Source of the DNA: Zygnema cylindricum
Lineage: Eukaryota; Streptophyta; Zygnematophyceae; Zygnematales; Zygnemataceae
Assembly (NCBI GenBank): GCA_037447655.1
Contig: JBBHKE010001946.1
Span: 59,565-123,564, forward strand
Direction of reading: 5' to 3'
DNA: 64,000 nt
In this document: piece after piece, positions 1 to 12,027 of the stretch
Position numbering within the stretch: position 1 is the first letter of the stretch
How the letters are laid out: every line of letters starts with the position of its first letter
Notes under the pieces: generated by a model
Databases searched by the model: none
Told to the model about the DNA's origin: nothing
What the model saw: only the letters and a program-made list of their open reading frames with translations
Translations under genes and position numbers: made by a program

Positions 1-1
1 G

Positions 2-580
2 AATGGAATCGCCGAGCGCAAAAATCGCACACTTCAAGAAATGGTGCGCTCGATGATTCACGGATCGGGAAGGAAGGAGTATTTATAGGGAGATGCGATC
101 CTAACGGCTAATTATATTTGTAACCGTCGACTTACCTCCACTTCGGGCATTAAGACTCCTCACGAGTTATGGTATGGGCGAAAACCCTCGTTACATCATT
201 TACGAATTTGGGGGTGTCCTGCGATGGTGTACATCGAATCGGTAAAACGACGAGGTAAATTCTCTTCTCGTAGTTGGTCGTGAATTTTTGTGGGGTATAG
301 CTCCAAACAGAGTTTTTACCAGGTTTATGATCCGATTCGTCATCTCATTGAAGAGTGTCGTAATGTGAATTTCCATGAGGATCTTAAAGTTGTTATTTCT
401 CTTTCCGAAAAATTCTCTACTAATCATGATTTTCTTGAAGCAAATGAGACTCTCTCTTTTCCTCATCTCGATGATTCGGATTCCAAAAATGAGGCGGATC
501 TGATTGTCAATATTAAGAGGGGGAAAGCTAATTCTGAAACTCATCCAGGATTAATTAATTTTGACGAGATCCGAAGTTGA
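2..580 (+). pseudogene. copia-0 integrase C-terminal part and linker (broken)
   Basis: The first codons read NGIAERKNRTLQEM, the conserved end of the copia integrase core, whose catalytic Glu is the E of AER. After a TAG at 86-88 the same frame continues with TPHELWYGRKPSLHHLRIWG, the conserved segment that follows the integrase core in copia polyproteins. From about 290 a frame with FYQVYDP and RNVNFHED matches the next conserved block. The first two catalytic Asp residues lie upstream of the window. It is a broken fragment with at least one stop and one frame change. Confidence 0.88.
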
Positions 581-589
581 AAAACTCGA

Positions 590-829
590 ATGTCTTCGGA
601 CACTCGCCGATCTAAAAGTTCTAAATCTCCGAGTGCTTCTTTCCACGAGGAAGAAACCAAAATTGACAAATCCGCAAATGAAAAAAAAAACGACATCCCA
701 TTGAGAAAGAGTCAATGTGAGACAAAGGGGAAGAAACCGGATCGGTTATCATTTGATCGCAAAGGTGGAAATATCGAAAATTCCAATTATTTTATCTCGG
801 CGGCCTCGGAGGAGGCATTTATTTTGTAG
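590..829 (+). pseudogene. copia-0 variable linker between integrase and reverse transcriptase
   Basis: This is a Ser/Lys/Glu-rich low-complexity reading frame of about 79 codons between the integrase tail and the reverse transcriptase. Copia polyproteins have a poorly conserved hydrophilic linker here, and no motif is visible. It is assigned by position only. Confidence 0.5.
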
Positions 830-849
830 CAATCATTAACCGAAAATAT

Positions 850-1567
850 GCCCGACGATCCCCAATCTTACGCCTAGGCAGAAAGTTCTATTGATTGGGA
901 GGATAAGTGGAAACCGGCGTGGGAGAGGGAATTAAAATCCATTATCGATAATAAAACTTTTGAGGAGGTGAGTTTACCGGAGGGGATGAAGGCGATTGAT
1001 GCTAAATGGATATTTAAAACAAAAACTGGTGTTACGGGGGAGATAATAAAATATAAGGCTAGGTTGGTGTGTAAAGGTTTTCAACAAGTAGAGGGGGTTG
1101 ATTACTCGGAAACCTATGCACCGGTTGTTGAGTTTGACTCTTTGAGAATGATAATTGCTATTGCGGCCGCAGGGAATAACCATATACATCAAATGGACGT
1201 AGAAACAGCCATTTTAAATGGAGAACTAGAAGAGGAGGTTTATATGAAGGTGCCTGAGGGTGTGCCTTCAAAAGAAAGAAAAGTATGGCGGCTGCGAAAA
1301 ACCTTGTACGAATTAAAACAAGCGCCGAGGACATGGTACCTTCATCTTCACAAAGTACTTACTAATTATGGTTTTGTTCGTACAACTTCGGATTCCGGAG
1401 TTTACGTGAAAGGAGAGGGAAAGGACCAAATTATTCTTTCGGTGTATGTCGATGACTTCCTAATGATTAGTGACACGTTGTCTGTTATTAATAAGTTAAA
1501 AAAGTACCTTAGCATACATTTAAAAGTGACAGATCTTGGAGAAGTAAGGTACATCTTGGGGATATAA
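850..1567 (+). pseudogene. copia-0 reverse transcriptase
   Basis: The domain starts around 850 with DPQSYA, the conserved lead-in of copia reverse transcriptase, and a TAG follows that codon block. The long open part from 968 carries IDAKWIFK, YKARLVCKGF, QMDVETAILNGELEEEVY, LYELKQAPRTWY and the catalytic YVDD box (YVDDFLMISD), all in the family order. It ends at an in-frame TAA (1565-1567) inside YILGI, after which the same frame carries on into RNase H. The catalytic Asp pair is intact, but the polyprotein is not. Confidence 0.93.
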
Positions 1568-1588
1568 GTCATAAGGTCCAGCGAAAAT

Positions 1589-2392
1589 GTGATTAAATTA
1601 AGTCAAGCTCAGTACTGTAGAGAGGTCTTGACAAGATTTGGTATGATTGGCGCGAAACCTGTCTCGACGCCATTAGATCCAAAAGTACAGTACAGAAAGT
1701 ACGAAGAGGAAGAAAATGTGTCAGTACCATACCGTGAAGCAGTTGGTAGTTTAATGTATTTGAGTGTAGGCACGCGTCCGGATATTGCGGCGGCGGTGTC
1801 AATTGTCGGTCGTTATTGCAACGCTCCAAAAAAGAATCATTGGGAGGCAGTGAAACGGATATTTTGCTATTTGGCTGGTACGATCGACTTTCGCTTGGTG
1901 TATGCGTCCAAAAGGGACTCCTTGCAGTGTATCGGTTATTGCGACGCAGATTGGGGTGGAGATTTTGACAGTGGAAAATCCACGGCAGGGTACGCATTCA
2001 TTTTGGGCGGCGCGGCGGTATCTTGGAGTTCCCGACTCCAACCTACGGTTGCGCTAAGTTCCACAGAATAAGAATATATGTCTGCGTGTCATACTGCGAA
2101 GGCGTCTGTGTGGATCAAGGAGATGCTTGGTGAGTTGGGCGTTTTAATTGGTTGCTTGCAGATCTTTACTGACAGCATGAGTTCGATGGCGCTTATGAAA
2201 AATCCGGTCTTTCACAAGCGAACAAAACATATTCGTATTTAGTGGCATTTCGTACGCGATTTGGTTGTTGTGAAGGAGATTGAGTTTACGTACGTGTCGA
2301 CTTTGGAGGAGGCTGCAGACATGTTGACTAAGGCGGCGGTTTATGACGTACTTTTACGTGGACGACCTAAATTAGGTTTATTTTCAGTTTGA
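1589..2392 (+). pseudogene. copia-0 reverse transcriptase thumb and RNase H
   Basis: It is in frame with the upstream reverse transcriptase. It has LSQAQYCREVLTRFGM and GSLMYLSVGTRPDIAAAV, the conserved copia connection, followed by RNase H with YCDADWGG (catalytic Asp), SSTE then TAA then EYMSA (catalytic Glu region), and FTDS. Stops lie at 2069-2071 and about 2239. The last conserved block, ADMLTKA, runs to a TGA at 2390-2392, just before the purine tract. Confidence 0.9.
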
Positions 2393-2409
2393 GAGGGGGA
2401 TCCACAATG

Positions 2410-2418
2410 AGAGGGGGG
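2410..2418 (+). other. Polypurine tract of copia-0
   Basis: AGAGGGGGG directly precedes the LTR start at 2420. A second purine run (GAGAGGGGGA) overlaps the stop codon at 2391-2400. Such tracts prime plus-strand DNA synthesis in LTR retrotransposons. Confidence 0.65.
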
Positions 2419-2419
2419 T

Positions 2420-2853
2420 TGTTAAGTTCATTGTGAAACGACGTCTCAATTTTGTTGAGCGTCGTATTATAAATTATATAGTTTACGTGTGGCTTTGTTT
2501 GGCGTGGCGTGATTAGTTTAGTTTGGTTTTGCATGCGTAGTACTTTAGGTATGTACGGTAGTCGTGTATTTTCGTATAGTACCGCGTACGGCATGTTGTT
2601 TCGTTGGTACTTTGTTTAAATTGGTTCGCGCAGCGTACTTTTGTACGACGTCGCTTGAGTAGTACTTTGCTTGTTTGATATGAGAGTATTTAGGACTTAG
2701 TCGTTTAGGAAAAGGTTACTCTTTTGTAAGGGGAAAACTTCCGGTGAAATATATTTGTCTTTTGCTGGAGTGTCTTCTTCTTACTGTCTCTTGCTTCCGC
2801 ACCATATTCTATCTTTCTTCTATCCTTGTGTGTTTCGATCCTTACAGTTAACA
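2420..2853 (+). repeat. 3' LTR of copia-0
   Basis: It begins TGTTAAG just after the purine tract and ends GTTAACA, giving TG...CA ends with a short inverted repeat. An AT-rich TATA-like stretch (TATTATAAATTATATAG) lies near 2465. The partner LTR is outside the window, so the exact 3' end and the target duplication could not be checked. Confidence 0.62.
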
Positions 2854-4008
2854 TATACGACATCAAAACGTTTTTCTCTCCGTTTCAACGAGAAAAATCC
2901 GTTACCGAAGACGATCGCCGGCAGTTGAGATTTCCTGAAATCTAATTTTTGGCTTGGACGCGTCAACATGACCTAAAATATAATCAAATGGTCGCCAATT
3001 TTGCAATTAAATTAAAACTGAGAAATTAATCAACGCAACATCCATCAAATCGCATGCTCACCTTTGTAAAAATTTCCTAAAGACAAAACATCAATATTAT
3101 TGTATAACAACAACGTTATATAGAACAATTCTCTATAAACCTTCTTGAAAATTTTCGAATCAGTGTTACGCATGTGGCTTTGCTATTTCGTTTGGTTTTC
3201 AATATTCAAACCGAATTCTACATAGTTTGGTTTGCTTTCAAATATAGTTAATCTACAGTAAACCACGTCGGATAAAGATGCATACTTGTTCACTCTCAAA
3301 GTGACTTAATTTTTTTTCCATCAATTGAATTATTACTCTATGGTTGTGCAATAATTTTTTTTTTGGGTGGATGCTCATGGCTTGCAACCGTTGTTTGCAT
3401 AGGTCAAATTGCATATATCAAGTTATATAAAAAATTGTGCAATATACCAAACTACTTGTGCTTTACATTTTAGTATTATTCGTACTTTTAGGGGTTTGGA
3501 GCTACAATAGGGTGCCAAAAATTTGGGTATCCGATGTATGACTATATGCATTCCTATAGTACCGCGCCCATCAATGTTAAAGTTACTGAATTGTTAGCTT
3601 TAACACCTTTTTATAGTTTTTTACACTCTTATATGTATTACGACATTATTCATTAACGACCGCTTAACTAATTGGTGTTGCCAACACTATATTGTTATTA
3701 GCCTTTAGGGTTTTAATAATGTCATGCAAAAAAATCATAGATCATCCTATTTTTTTGCAACGAGACGTGGCTGACTGTGATCCACTCGTTGAAATAGTTT
3801 TTTTAACGGTTGTGTAGCTTGTGATTTCTGGTTTTTTCAAAACAACATATGGAAATAGTGTGATGAACTCTAATATCGAGGGGCGGTGTATTGTACTACG
3901 TTGAACTTTTTAATATGAAAGTGAAGATTTGATTTGAAAATAGAGTGACCCATTTTGTTTTAATTCCTGGGTGTACGACACAATGTACTGTAGTACTGTG
4001 TTGTCCTA
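2854..4008. other. AT-rich interspersed DNA without a recognisable gene
   Basis: About 1.15 kb of AT-rich sequence in which neither strand has a long frame or a known motif. GTAC-containing words are common, as elsewhere in this window. Confidence 0.5.
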
Positions 4009-4403
4009 TACATCACGAGTCTTAATTAGAGTAAATAACGCTAATTCGGTCGCCTTAAATTTTGACTCTATGACGTTAAATAGAGTAAATGATTCTAAAT
4101 TTTTCATTATACTATTTAAGGTATTTTTTTAAATGAGCGTTAATAACTACAATACAGTGCCGCTTTAAATAGTGTGGCGTACGGTCGGTGTCTGACCGTG
4201 CAAAATTGTACTTTATTAAGTAAAAAAGTTCATATAATGATTTAATACAGGCCGTTATCATGTAACTGTGTTTAAACAAACCACGTAGTAGAAACGTCAT
4301 AGTGACGATAAACTGTACCTTTTGTCAGATTTTGTACGAATTCCTAATTTACATTAGAGATATTCAGCGCGTCAAGTTAGAATACTTAAATAAATTAGAG
4401 TAA
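4009..4403 (+). mobile_element. Stowaway-like MITE, left part
   Basis: It starts with a degenerate terminus (TACATCACGAG, then TTAATTAGAGTAAATAACGC) and runs collinear with the better copy at 32075-32579. Shared parts are AATTCGGTCGC, the AAATAGTGTGG..GTACGG hairpin arm and CAGGCC.TTATCATGTA. It stops at TAA (4401-4403), where a PIF-like element begins. The missing right part of the same MITE family is found at 13205-13314. Confidence 0.7.
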
Positions 4404-4745
4404 GGGTGAATTTCCATTAGACGAAAAGTGAGGTTGTTTACACAAATTCGGACATCTCTGTACTACGACGTACATCTTATTTTGTTTTTATCCGGAAAAC
4501 AACATTAAAGAGAATCTTGCCAATATTCTCCAAGTTTGGGAGTTAACAATGGCTGTTGGATGGTTTTTTGTGAAGCATTCGCTTCAAATTTTATGTAATT
4601 GGTGATGTACCTCGCGAGGTATATCACCAATCACAGAAAAGTTTGAGCCGCGACATGTTGGATAATGAGCATACGTGTCAATATGTCAACCAAAGGAAAT
4701 CAAAAAAATTCGCACATGATATACACATTCAAAAATCCAACAGAA
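4404..4745 (+). mobile_element. PIF/Harbinger-like element, left part, cut by the assembly gap
   Basis: It begins GGGTGAATTTCCATTAG after a TAA target triplet. It reads the same, base for base by eye, as 12480-12821 and stops at the run of Ns. It contains a short inverted repeat (GGTGATGTACCTCGCGAGGT) near 4600. There are no coding signs. Confidence 0.75.
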
Positions 4746-4755
4746 NNNNNNNNNN
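4746..4755. other. Assembly gap (10 N)
   Basis: Ten consecutive Ns. A fixed round number suggests a scaffold join of unknown true size. Confidence 0.99.
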
Positions 4756-7520
4756 CAAACCCTAGTTAATGTGTAATTAATAATAAATCTCACCTACGAA
4801 AAATCGAGGAATCCGCTACCTGCCACTTGTTATTGTACTACCCTATAGCCTAGCCGAGGTCGACCCCCGCAAAAACAGAAAAATGGGTAAAGCATGTCAA
4901 TATAGGCACGCTACGACGAGCATGCCTTTCTCTTACCGGAAACGAGAGCCTCCTAGGAATCGGGATTTAACGAAGGTGTCTCTCACTTATACAGGGTTTA
5001 CAATTCTTACTTAGCATGTAAATATCCCCGCAGCGGTAAAATCGGCCACAAACCCTAGTTCTTACCCGTCGATTATATGGGACAAAAGTACATTTTGTAC
5101 AATTTTGGGGAGGTTCTCCGTACAGTTATCCCTATAAATGTACGATTCATTCTTAACATTTGGGACATATTCACTCTCTGTGGAAGCAATTTAGGGCTAA
5201 GGATCCTCCGAGAGCAAAGGCCATTCTCTTTCCGTACGAGCAGCATCGCACGGATATAACTGTACGAAATGGGTAAAAAGACAAAAACGCCCCCAGCTGG
5301 AGCCGATCCGATATCCCATCATGTTATTGTTCACCGTCCATCGCCTAAGGAGCTAAAAAGCATCCACTCTAAATAATAATTAATGTGTAATTGATCCCAA
5401 ACTATATATCACTATTCGTAACACTATTAAAATAAGTGGTCCGAAAAAATCCACGTTAAAAAACAGAATTTAGAGTGACTAAATTCACTACCCATTTCTA
5501 CTTATGGATTTAGTGAAATATTAGCAATGACAGTTAAATGTAATTAGCGATACTATAACGTGGATCCTTTAGTACCACTCAATATAACCTTTATTTCTAA
5601 GATCTTAACCCTTATTTATAGCTTTGAAAAATAAAAATAAAAACATTCCCACGCTAAATAGAGTTTATCATCTCTAATAACAATGTGAACTCTGAAATTG
5701 TGTACGGAAATATTCAGTACCATAGCGTTACCGGAAACGACAAAAGTTAATTGTGTTTTCGCAGTGGCTTCGATAGTCCACGCGGTCGCCGATTTTATCC
5801 TACGTAGTAAATGCGAATAGGACAAAAATAGCTGTCCACGCAGGCTGGTTTTCTTTTACAAGCCGTTGAGGAAGGGCAGAATCCGGTTTTTTCGGTCAGG
5901 CGTTTCGGTCTTTGAAAATAATTAAAAACAGAAAACAAGTGAAATCGCCAAAAATGAAAAATTCCGGATTGTACGGCACAAGTTTCGGAAAAGGCGCGCG
6001 CGCCAAAAGAGCAATTGGAGATTTTGAGCAAAACGACAACAGCTGGATCCGAGAAAGCAAAAATTTTGTCCATGCGAATTTTCTTGCCTTATTGTGAGTC
6101 CAGCTTGGATGCCACCTCATCAGGCGCTAAAAACAAAAAAAGAACACAAACTGCAGCGGTTCGTCGGGAATTCCGTGATTCAGCTCTTAGAAGATATCCC
6201 AGCCGTTGGATTACAGATCGTACATATCTGACCGTAGGATTGCATCTTAGCGACTAGTCTTCCAGAAGGTGACAATTGGTACGGAATCCTATTCGTCGTG
6301 ACGTCACAAAAAAGACAAAACGAGGCAAAATCCCGCGACAAATGACAGCGAAGACATGACTGCGTAAAAGGCGTCAGACAGTGGACAAACTATAATATGG
6401 CACGTGTAGAACCCGCATCGGCGGAACGCAGTAGTTCAGAAGGTAGACTTCTTTGGCTTATTAAACTTGCACGTGTAGAATCTATTTCAAGTGGCAGAGT
6501 TCAGGAATATTGGCAGGCAGTAAGAGTGGGCCACGTGGAATATATCTCTTTTGAATGTTCGGAAAGGTGCGATCAGGCGGTTGGTGGCCGAAATCCGAAG
6601 AGCGCCAAATTTGACGAATTTTGCAAATTTGCACCGACATAATGTACGGACAAACGACGCGGACAAAATTTACAAAAAATAGATAGACCGTATGAAGTTA
6701 GGATGCGGCCAAGAATGTACGGCAATGTTCATTATCTTATACTTCCGAAGATCGCTGCTCGCCAACTCCATATTATGCGGATTCTCGACAAGATGTCGCT
6801 GATGTCGGTGCCGGGTCTTTGGAAAAGGACAAAAACAGCTGCTGTTCGGATCATCCAGTCAGATTACGTCAAGCTCTTACGTCAGCATCACAGAAATGCG
6901 ACCACATAAAGAAATCGTACGATCGATTCAGCTCACCAATCGAACGACTAGAAATTGTACCACCATTATTATTTGTCACGACAAATGCCGACAAAGGCGG
7001 AATAATTTGTCGTTTTGATACTAAATCATCTGTGACTTATAGCCGTACGGAATCCGAGAGAGAGTTGAAACACTTGGTATTTCACGCGGGTTTCCCCCCA
7101 TCCGTACAAAGTGAATGAACAAACTAAAATCTTTTCGGGGCGCAGCATCGCATCTTTAAGATGTACTTTTATTGTTAGACCGGTTTTCCTTGAGCTAAAT
7201 TATATATTTAATAAAAGGCTATATGTCGAACCCAGCAGCTTATGTGGTACAAATAAGTTAACCGCTTTACCGGATTCTCGGCCCAAATGACAATAAGATT
7301 TCCAAACGAGTGTGTACCAAAATGACGCACCACCTTATCTAAAACACGCATGAATCCGTACAAGAGTCGCTGTCTACTATGAGACGTCGACACGTGTACG
7401 ATTTCGGCCTCATTGAAGGCAATGAAACAACTTTTCTGCCATGCCGTACAAATCCAAAAAAATAAATGGCAGTCGGGGGGTAAAAAGTTTCGGTGATGCT
7501 TTCAGCGATAAGATGACAAC
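4756..7520. other. Non-coding AT-rich DNA, no gene recognised
   Basis: About 2.8 kb with only short frames on either strand and no recognisable domain. TTAATGTGTAATT occurs near both 4771 and 5380 and might mark the ends of an unclassified element. GTACGG and CGTAC words are frequent. No splice-consistent coding structure was found. Confidence 0.45.
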
Positions 7521-8042
7521 TACACCGTGAATCGCTATTAGCGTGTTGGACGCTAATTGAGGTACCCTGTTTTTTTCGGCAAATTCTCAAATAGAATTAA
7601 ACATTCTAAATGTTTCTACACGTTATTTGAGGTAGCCCATTAAATAGGATTCATTACTCTAATATAGAGCCATTATAAATAGTGTGGTGTACGGTCTATC
7701 AGAGCCATACTATTTTTTACTTTTTCAAGTAAAAAAGTACAGAAAAATATTCACGCTGTCCCGTAGTCGCGCTAACATGTAATTGCGTAAATATTTTCCG
7801 GCATTCGCGGATGTAAAAAAAACCCGACGGCGTACGATTTTAACAATTTCGTACTTGCACATATTTTAGTGTGGATATATTCTGCACCGAAAAATTTTAC
7901 AAAGCAGTTTACAAATTAGAGTATACGAAAAATTAGAATAAAAAATATTTAAAAAAAAAACGACATTCCCAATTAGCGTAAATAACGCTAATTGTTTCAT
8001 TACGCTATCTATTTCATTACGCTAATAGCGATTCACGGTGTA
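7521..8042 (+). mobile_element. Stowaway-like MITE
   Basis: Perfect terminal inverted repeats of about 24 bp (CACCGTGAATCGCTATTAGC on the left and its complement on the right) are flanked by TA at 7521-7522 and 8041-8042. TA is the target duplication typical of Tc1/mariner and Stowaway elements. The body is AT-rich, holds the shared AAATAGTGTGG..GTACGGTC arm and has no transposase frame. Confidence 0.85.
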
Positions 8043-8141
8043 GTCGTAATTACTTCATTCGAATCTGAAAATAATATACCGAAATAAACTACCGTACTGT
8101 AGTTAAACTAATAAGACTAATTAATGTAACATTTTAACTAA

Positions 8142-9874
8142 GGGTGTGTCCCCATATGCATAAGTAAGGGTTTTTTTCTGTCGTTTTGCCGTAAACCTTA
8201 GCGCCGTACTGCCTAAGTTGCAACCGTACGAAGGAATCGCAAATTTGTAGAGTACAATTTGCGTCATCCTTGAACTTAGGATGTACGAAAATTTGTCGTC
8301 TTGTGCTTTTCGACCCACTTCTACGACAAAAAACGTCATCTTCAAACCTTTGTTTAAAACACATGCGCGATGTGATTTAAAATTAGGTTTTTTCGATTGA
8401 CAAATAGGAACATTTTTTCGCACGTGCCTTAAATTTCGAAAAATTTCCTACGATTTCTAAGGACAAATAAAAGTACATAGTTCGCTATGTTCTGTCCGTT
8501 TGCGTTATAATAAGACAAAAAGAAGTACACAGTTTGTTTGATTTTGTCCGTATTCGTCCAGTACGGATTTTTTATTTGCAGGGGTCTTCAAATTCCGATG
8601 CCATTTCACCTCGAGCGGACAGGCGACATGAAGGGCAAAGCGTATCTTCTTCAACCGTGAAACTGCCAGGCTGCAATGCAGTACGTCTACAAAGTCACGG
8701 TAACACATGCGACGTCACAAAGCAGTTCCAAAAAATAACGTGCGACCACATATTGTAGACGTTGACAACCGTCACAGGTATTGTCGACGTATACAGTCGT
8801 CACAAGCGTAAGTTGCGATTTCGTCCTTACAGACATAGGGTACGTCCCCATGTGTTAAAGTATCGACTTTATTTCGTCGTTTTGACCCAAAACGCAGTTC
8901 CGTACGAGAAAAACTTTAGCCGTAAAAAAAAATCAAGTCTTGAAAAGTATAGCAAACGTCAAGTCGATACTTTGAATGTACTTCATGTTTGTCGTCATAT
9001 TAACAATTTTTGGCGTTTTCCTTTTTTCGACCCCCGGGCAAGAGAATCCAGCCAGTCAAAAAACTTTATCAAAAATCACCTCGCGGGGTGATTTCAGAGA
9101 AATTACCGCCCAAACAACGAATGCAAAACGGCCCACGCACGCGTTACACGCGTGGAAAATTTTCGGACGAGGGAGGGCACTCGCTATTTTTCTCCTTGTC
9201 CGTTACTTGCATGTACGGAAAATAATATGCAGGGGTCTTCGGACCTCCACTTTCATTCATGGGTCCTTTGCAGAATTTTGCGCCGTCGTCGCTTCTCCCC
9301 TCTCCCTCTCACACTATCGCTTTTATCTCTCACTTTTTAGAATGAGGCACGACATTACTGGTATTAAATGAAAGATATTTAAAAAGTAATTCTTTTGACT
9401 ACCTTTATGTATATTTCTATGGCAAGTCGATTGTGAAAAGTCGGAAAAACGAAATCGGATAGCCATGGCAGAAAGTTCTTGAATTTTGTGACGTCGGCGT
9501 TGTCACAAGTGAGCATGGCGTTGCAATGTCACAAAACACTAAACATCTGCCATGTCACAAAATTACAAAAATCTAGACGTCTACAACTGTCGCTGTTTTT
9601 GTTGGCGTCACCGATTGTCGTAAGTTTCGTAGTCGTCGTCAATCGTCACAAAGTTGTACCTACGTCTACAACCGTCACTTTTCAAAGTTCCGATTTCATT
9701 TTCGCACATAGGGACGCTTTTCAAAGTAGTACGGAACACTTCACTACAATCCAAAATACTTTTTCAAAGTATCGCTTACATGGGGACGTACCCATAGGGA
9801 CACTTGAAAACCGGGTCCGGCGGATCCGCGCTAAAATACAAAGAAAGTTCGCTAAGTTACATGGGGACATACCC
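8142..9874 (+). mobile_element. PIF/Harbinger-like non-autonomous element, interrupted by a related copy
   Basis: The left end GGGTGTGTCCCCATATG is preceded by TAA (8139-8141). The right end CATGGGGACATACCC is followed by TAA (9875-9877). A TAA/TTA triplet duplication and GGG termini are the pattern of PIF/Harbinger and Tourist MITEs. A second element occupies 8838-9793 inside it, leaving about 770 bp of its own sequence. No transposase is evident. Confidence 0.78.
8838..9793 (+). mobile_element. PIF/Harbinger-like non-autonomous element nested in the 8142-9874 copy
   Basis: Its ends are GGGTACGTCCCCATG and CATGGGGACGTACCC, flanked by ATA at 8835-8837 and 9794-9796. It is homologous along its length, in inverted orientation, to 13337-14268: both contain the run around GACGTCACAAAATTCAAGAAC and the segment around GACCCCCG. 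The frames it contains differ between copies and look non-coding. Confidence 0.78.
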
Positions 9875-9877
9875 TAA

Positions 9878-11184
9878 TTATATTAATATTCTTATAAACT
9901 TGAAAATGGCTTGAAAAAAGCCTTTAAACGAGTGGCTGAGATCCTCTCGACTTTAGGTCATCAAGTTTTCATCCGTACAATTATTGCCACCCACGACTCT
10001 TGCGGACTCTCCGCGAAAAAAGGTACGAAACGATCGTCGTACGAAAAACGTCAGCATTAACTGCGGATGGAGCAGAAAATCGGCGATCAAAATCAATGAA
10101 CCACCAAATTTCACAAATACGACTCTGGACTGGAAAGACTCCACGTGGCACGAATCACGTGACTTCAAGAATTCAGGGAAACAGAATCTTTTGGATGGGC
10201 CCGCGTGGCCATGACGTCACATTCCACACTTCGAGACCTGGCGACCGCAGAAATATGAAATCGGCTCAATAATTACTTCAAAGAGAGTGGATGCCGACAA
10301 AAGAAGATCTTCACCGGGACAAAACCAGCAGTTACGGTATCTACGTGGATACGCATTGACTGACAGAGTCAAACCTATTTAAGTCGTACAGCTGGCGAAT
10401 TTTTGACCGTTGAAAGCTCGCGTCGGCGGCTGTTAGAGAGAACGAAAGATCCGCTAAAGACGAAACGTTTTGTCCCTTCGCCACTTGAAATTTATCATGT
10501 AATGAGCGCATTGCGTTCGAGAAATTGTTGATTTTAGGGTTTTGTGTCGCTTCGGATCGCATGGCGCTAAAGTACATTGATAGACGACAGCTGTCTGTAC
10601 GAACAGTCGTGTGTTTTGGCTGTCCTCCGCTACAAAATCGCGATGCTGTATGCCAATGTGAACGATACACTATTGCGATCCAAAGCGATGAATATTGTGA
10701 AGTGCTAGATCGTAATACTGGCGATCTATGATAGCTCATATTAAAAACGAAGACAATTCCATGTCATTTTAAAAGAAGAGTTTTACGTTTCCCGCCGCTT
10801 CGTGACTAAAAAAACGACATTAACTAGTGTTTTAGTATCAGTAAATGCGCACTAAAGAGCCATGGCTCCTGTAATTAAGGAAGTAAGTGTCGGCCAACAA
10901 ACGTCAACTATTTGAAAACAAACTATATTGGCAAAAACATGGGAATGTGTATGAAAAATAGTGGTAAATGTATAAATTAGCTCTAGATTTTGTTGGCGAT
11001 AGGGCGTTGTACCTAAAACAAAGTTAATAACACAGTGTGGTTCTTTACACTAATAGTTCCTTTAGACTAATAGCAATCAACATTGAAGTAAAACCATCCC
11101 TATGTAATAGATTCAACAAAAACAACATTTTTTTTGTAAATGCACAGGCCGTAATTTAGGGGCACCGAAATTCTGTCATTAATA
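9878..11184. other. No gene recognised; possible MITE remnants
   Basis: About 1.3 kb with only short frames. Around 11040-11090, TTTACACTAATAGTTCC and ACTAATAGC resemble the inside of the Stowaway-like family. A 132-codon minus frame near 10341-10739 shows no motif and is not called as a gene. Confidence 0.45.
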
Positions 11185-11192
11185 CTAACAAC

Positions 11193-12019
11193 TAGTGTTG
11201 GGTATCGGGTAAAATCATATCGCGATAATTTCGATATTCGATATATCGAATATCGATCGAAAAAACTCCTCGATATATCGAACCGGGACCAACATAAATT
11301 ATGGCCATATATAGAATTCTTTAAATTTAATATGTTATATAATATGTTATTTTATGGAAAAAGACAAATTGTGTGATACTCCACATAAGACGTCAATTTT
11401 GTTGCGGTACTTCAAGGTACACGCAGCAAAATCTAACGGAATAAAAATTACAAATTTTGTAATTCGCATAATTAGTTATTTAGTACATACAAAATTTCAC
11501 GTACGAAAAGTTCACACTAATTTATTCAAAAAAATATTTAGTTTTTTTTTTGTTTTTTCATTTAGGGAATTAGATTTGGAATTAAGGAAAGTAAATAATC
11601 AAGATTAATGTGGAAATATGGGTTACTTGTGGCAACATATTGATTTCAGAAGTTGGTTGGAACTATATTGCATTTTATGCGAATTTACATAATTATTTTT
11701 CTTAATTTGGTGTAGATGTAGCTAGTACTACCAACTACAGTAGGCAAATAGCAATAGTACTAGCAGCAGCAGTAGCTAGTACTACCAGCAAAGGCACCAC
11801 TAGTACTAGGAGCACCACTAGTACCAGCAGCAACAGCACGAATAGTTATAAAAAGCAAGAAAAGGAGCTTCGATATATCGAGATACGATATATCGACGAT
11901 ATATTGGCGATATATCGCGATATTTAGCTTTTTGATATATCGGAGCGATATCGATTATCGGGTACCTCAAATTCGGTACATATCGAATATCGTCAAGTGG
12001 TCCTCGATACCCAACACTA
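11193..12019 (+). mobile_element. hAT-like non-autonomous element, CGATATATCG-rich
   Basis: The inverted ends TAGTGTTGGGTATCGGG and its complement lie at the two borders. The flanking octamers CTAACAAC (11185-11192) and TTAACAAA (12020-12027) match at 6 of 8 positions, consistent with an aged 8-bp hAT duplication. Both subterminal regions are packed with self-complementary ATATCG / CGATATATCG words. The middle holds CAG/CTAGTAC simple repeats (about 11713-11840) and no transposase. Confidence 0.75.
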
Positions 12020-12027
12020 TTAACAAA

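Larger units (their letters stand above)
1..2392 (+). mobile_element. Ty1/copia element, 3' part of internal region (copia-0)
   Basis: A degenerate Ty1/copia polyprotein enters from the left edge of the window. In order it has the end of integrase, the variable linker, reverse transcriptase and RNase H, then a purine tract and an LTR. Gag, protease and the integrase catalytic core lie outside the window. The frame is cut by several stops (for example 86-88, 1565-1567, 2069-2071), so it is not functional as it stands. The domain order integrase before reverse transcriptase is diagnostic for Ty1/copia. Confidence 0.93.

Noticed and set aside
4756-5430. An element bordered by TTAATGTGTAATT
   Set aside because: The two occurrences are direct, not inverted, with no matching target duplication; the evidence is too weak.
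8762-9371. Small plus-strand frames that have counterparts in the inverted copy at 13337-14268
   Set aside because: The frames are broken at different places in each copy and have no protein motif; the similarity comes from the shared non-coding element.
10341-10739. A 132-codon minus-strand frame
   Set aside because: No recognisable motif, overlapping frames on the other strand and no splice or promoter context.
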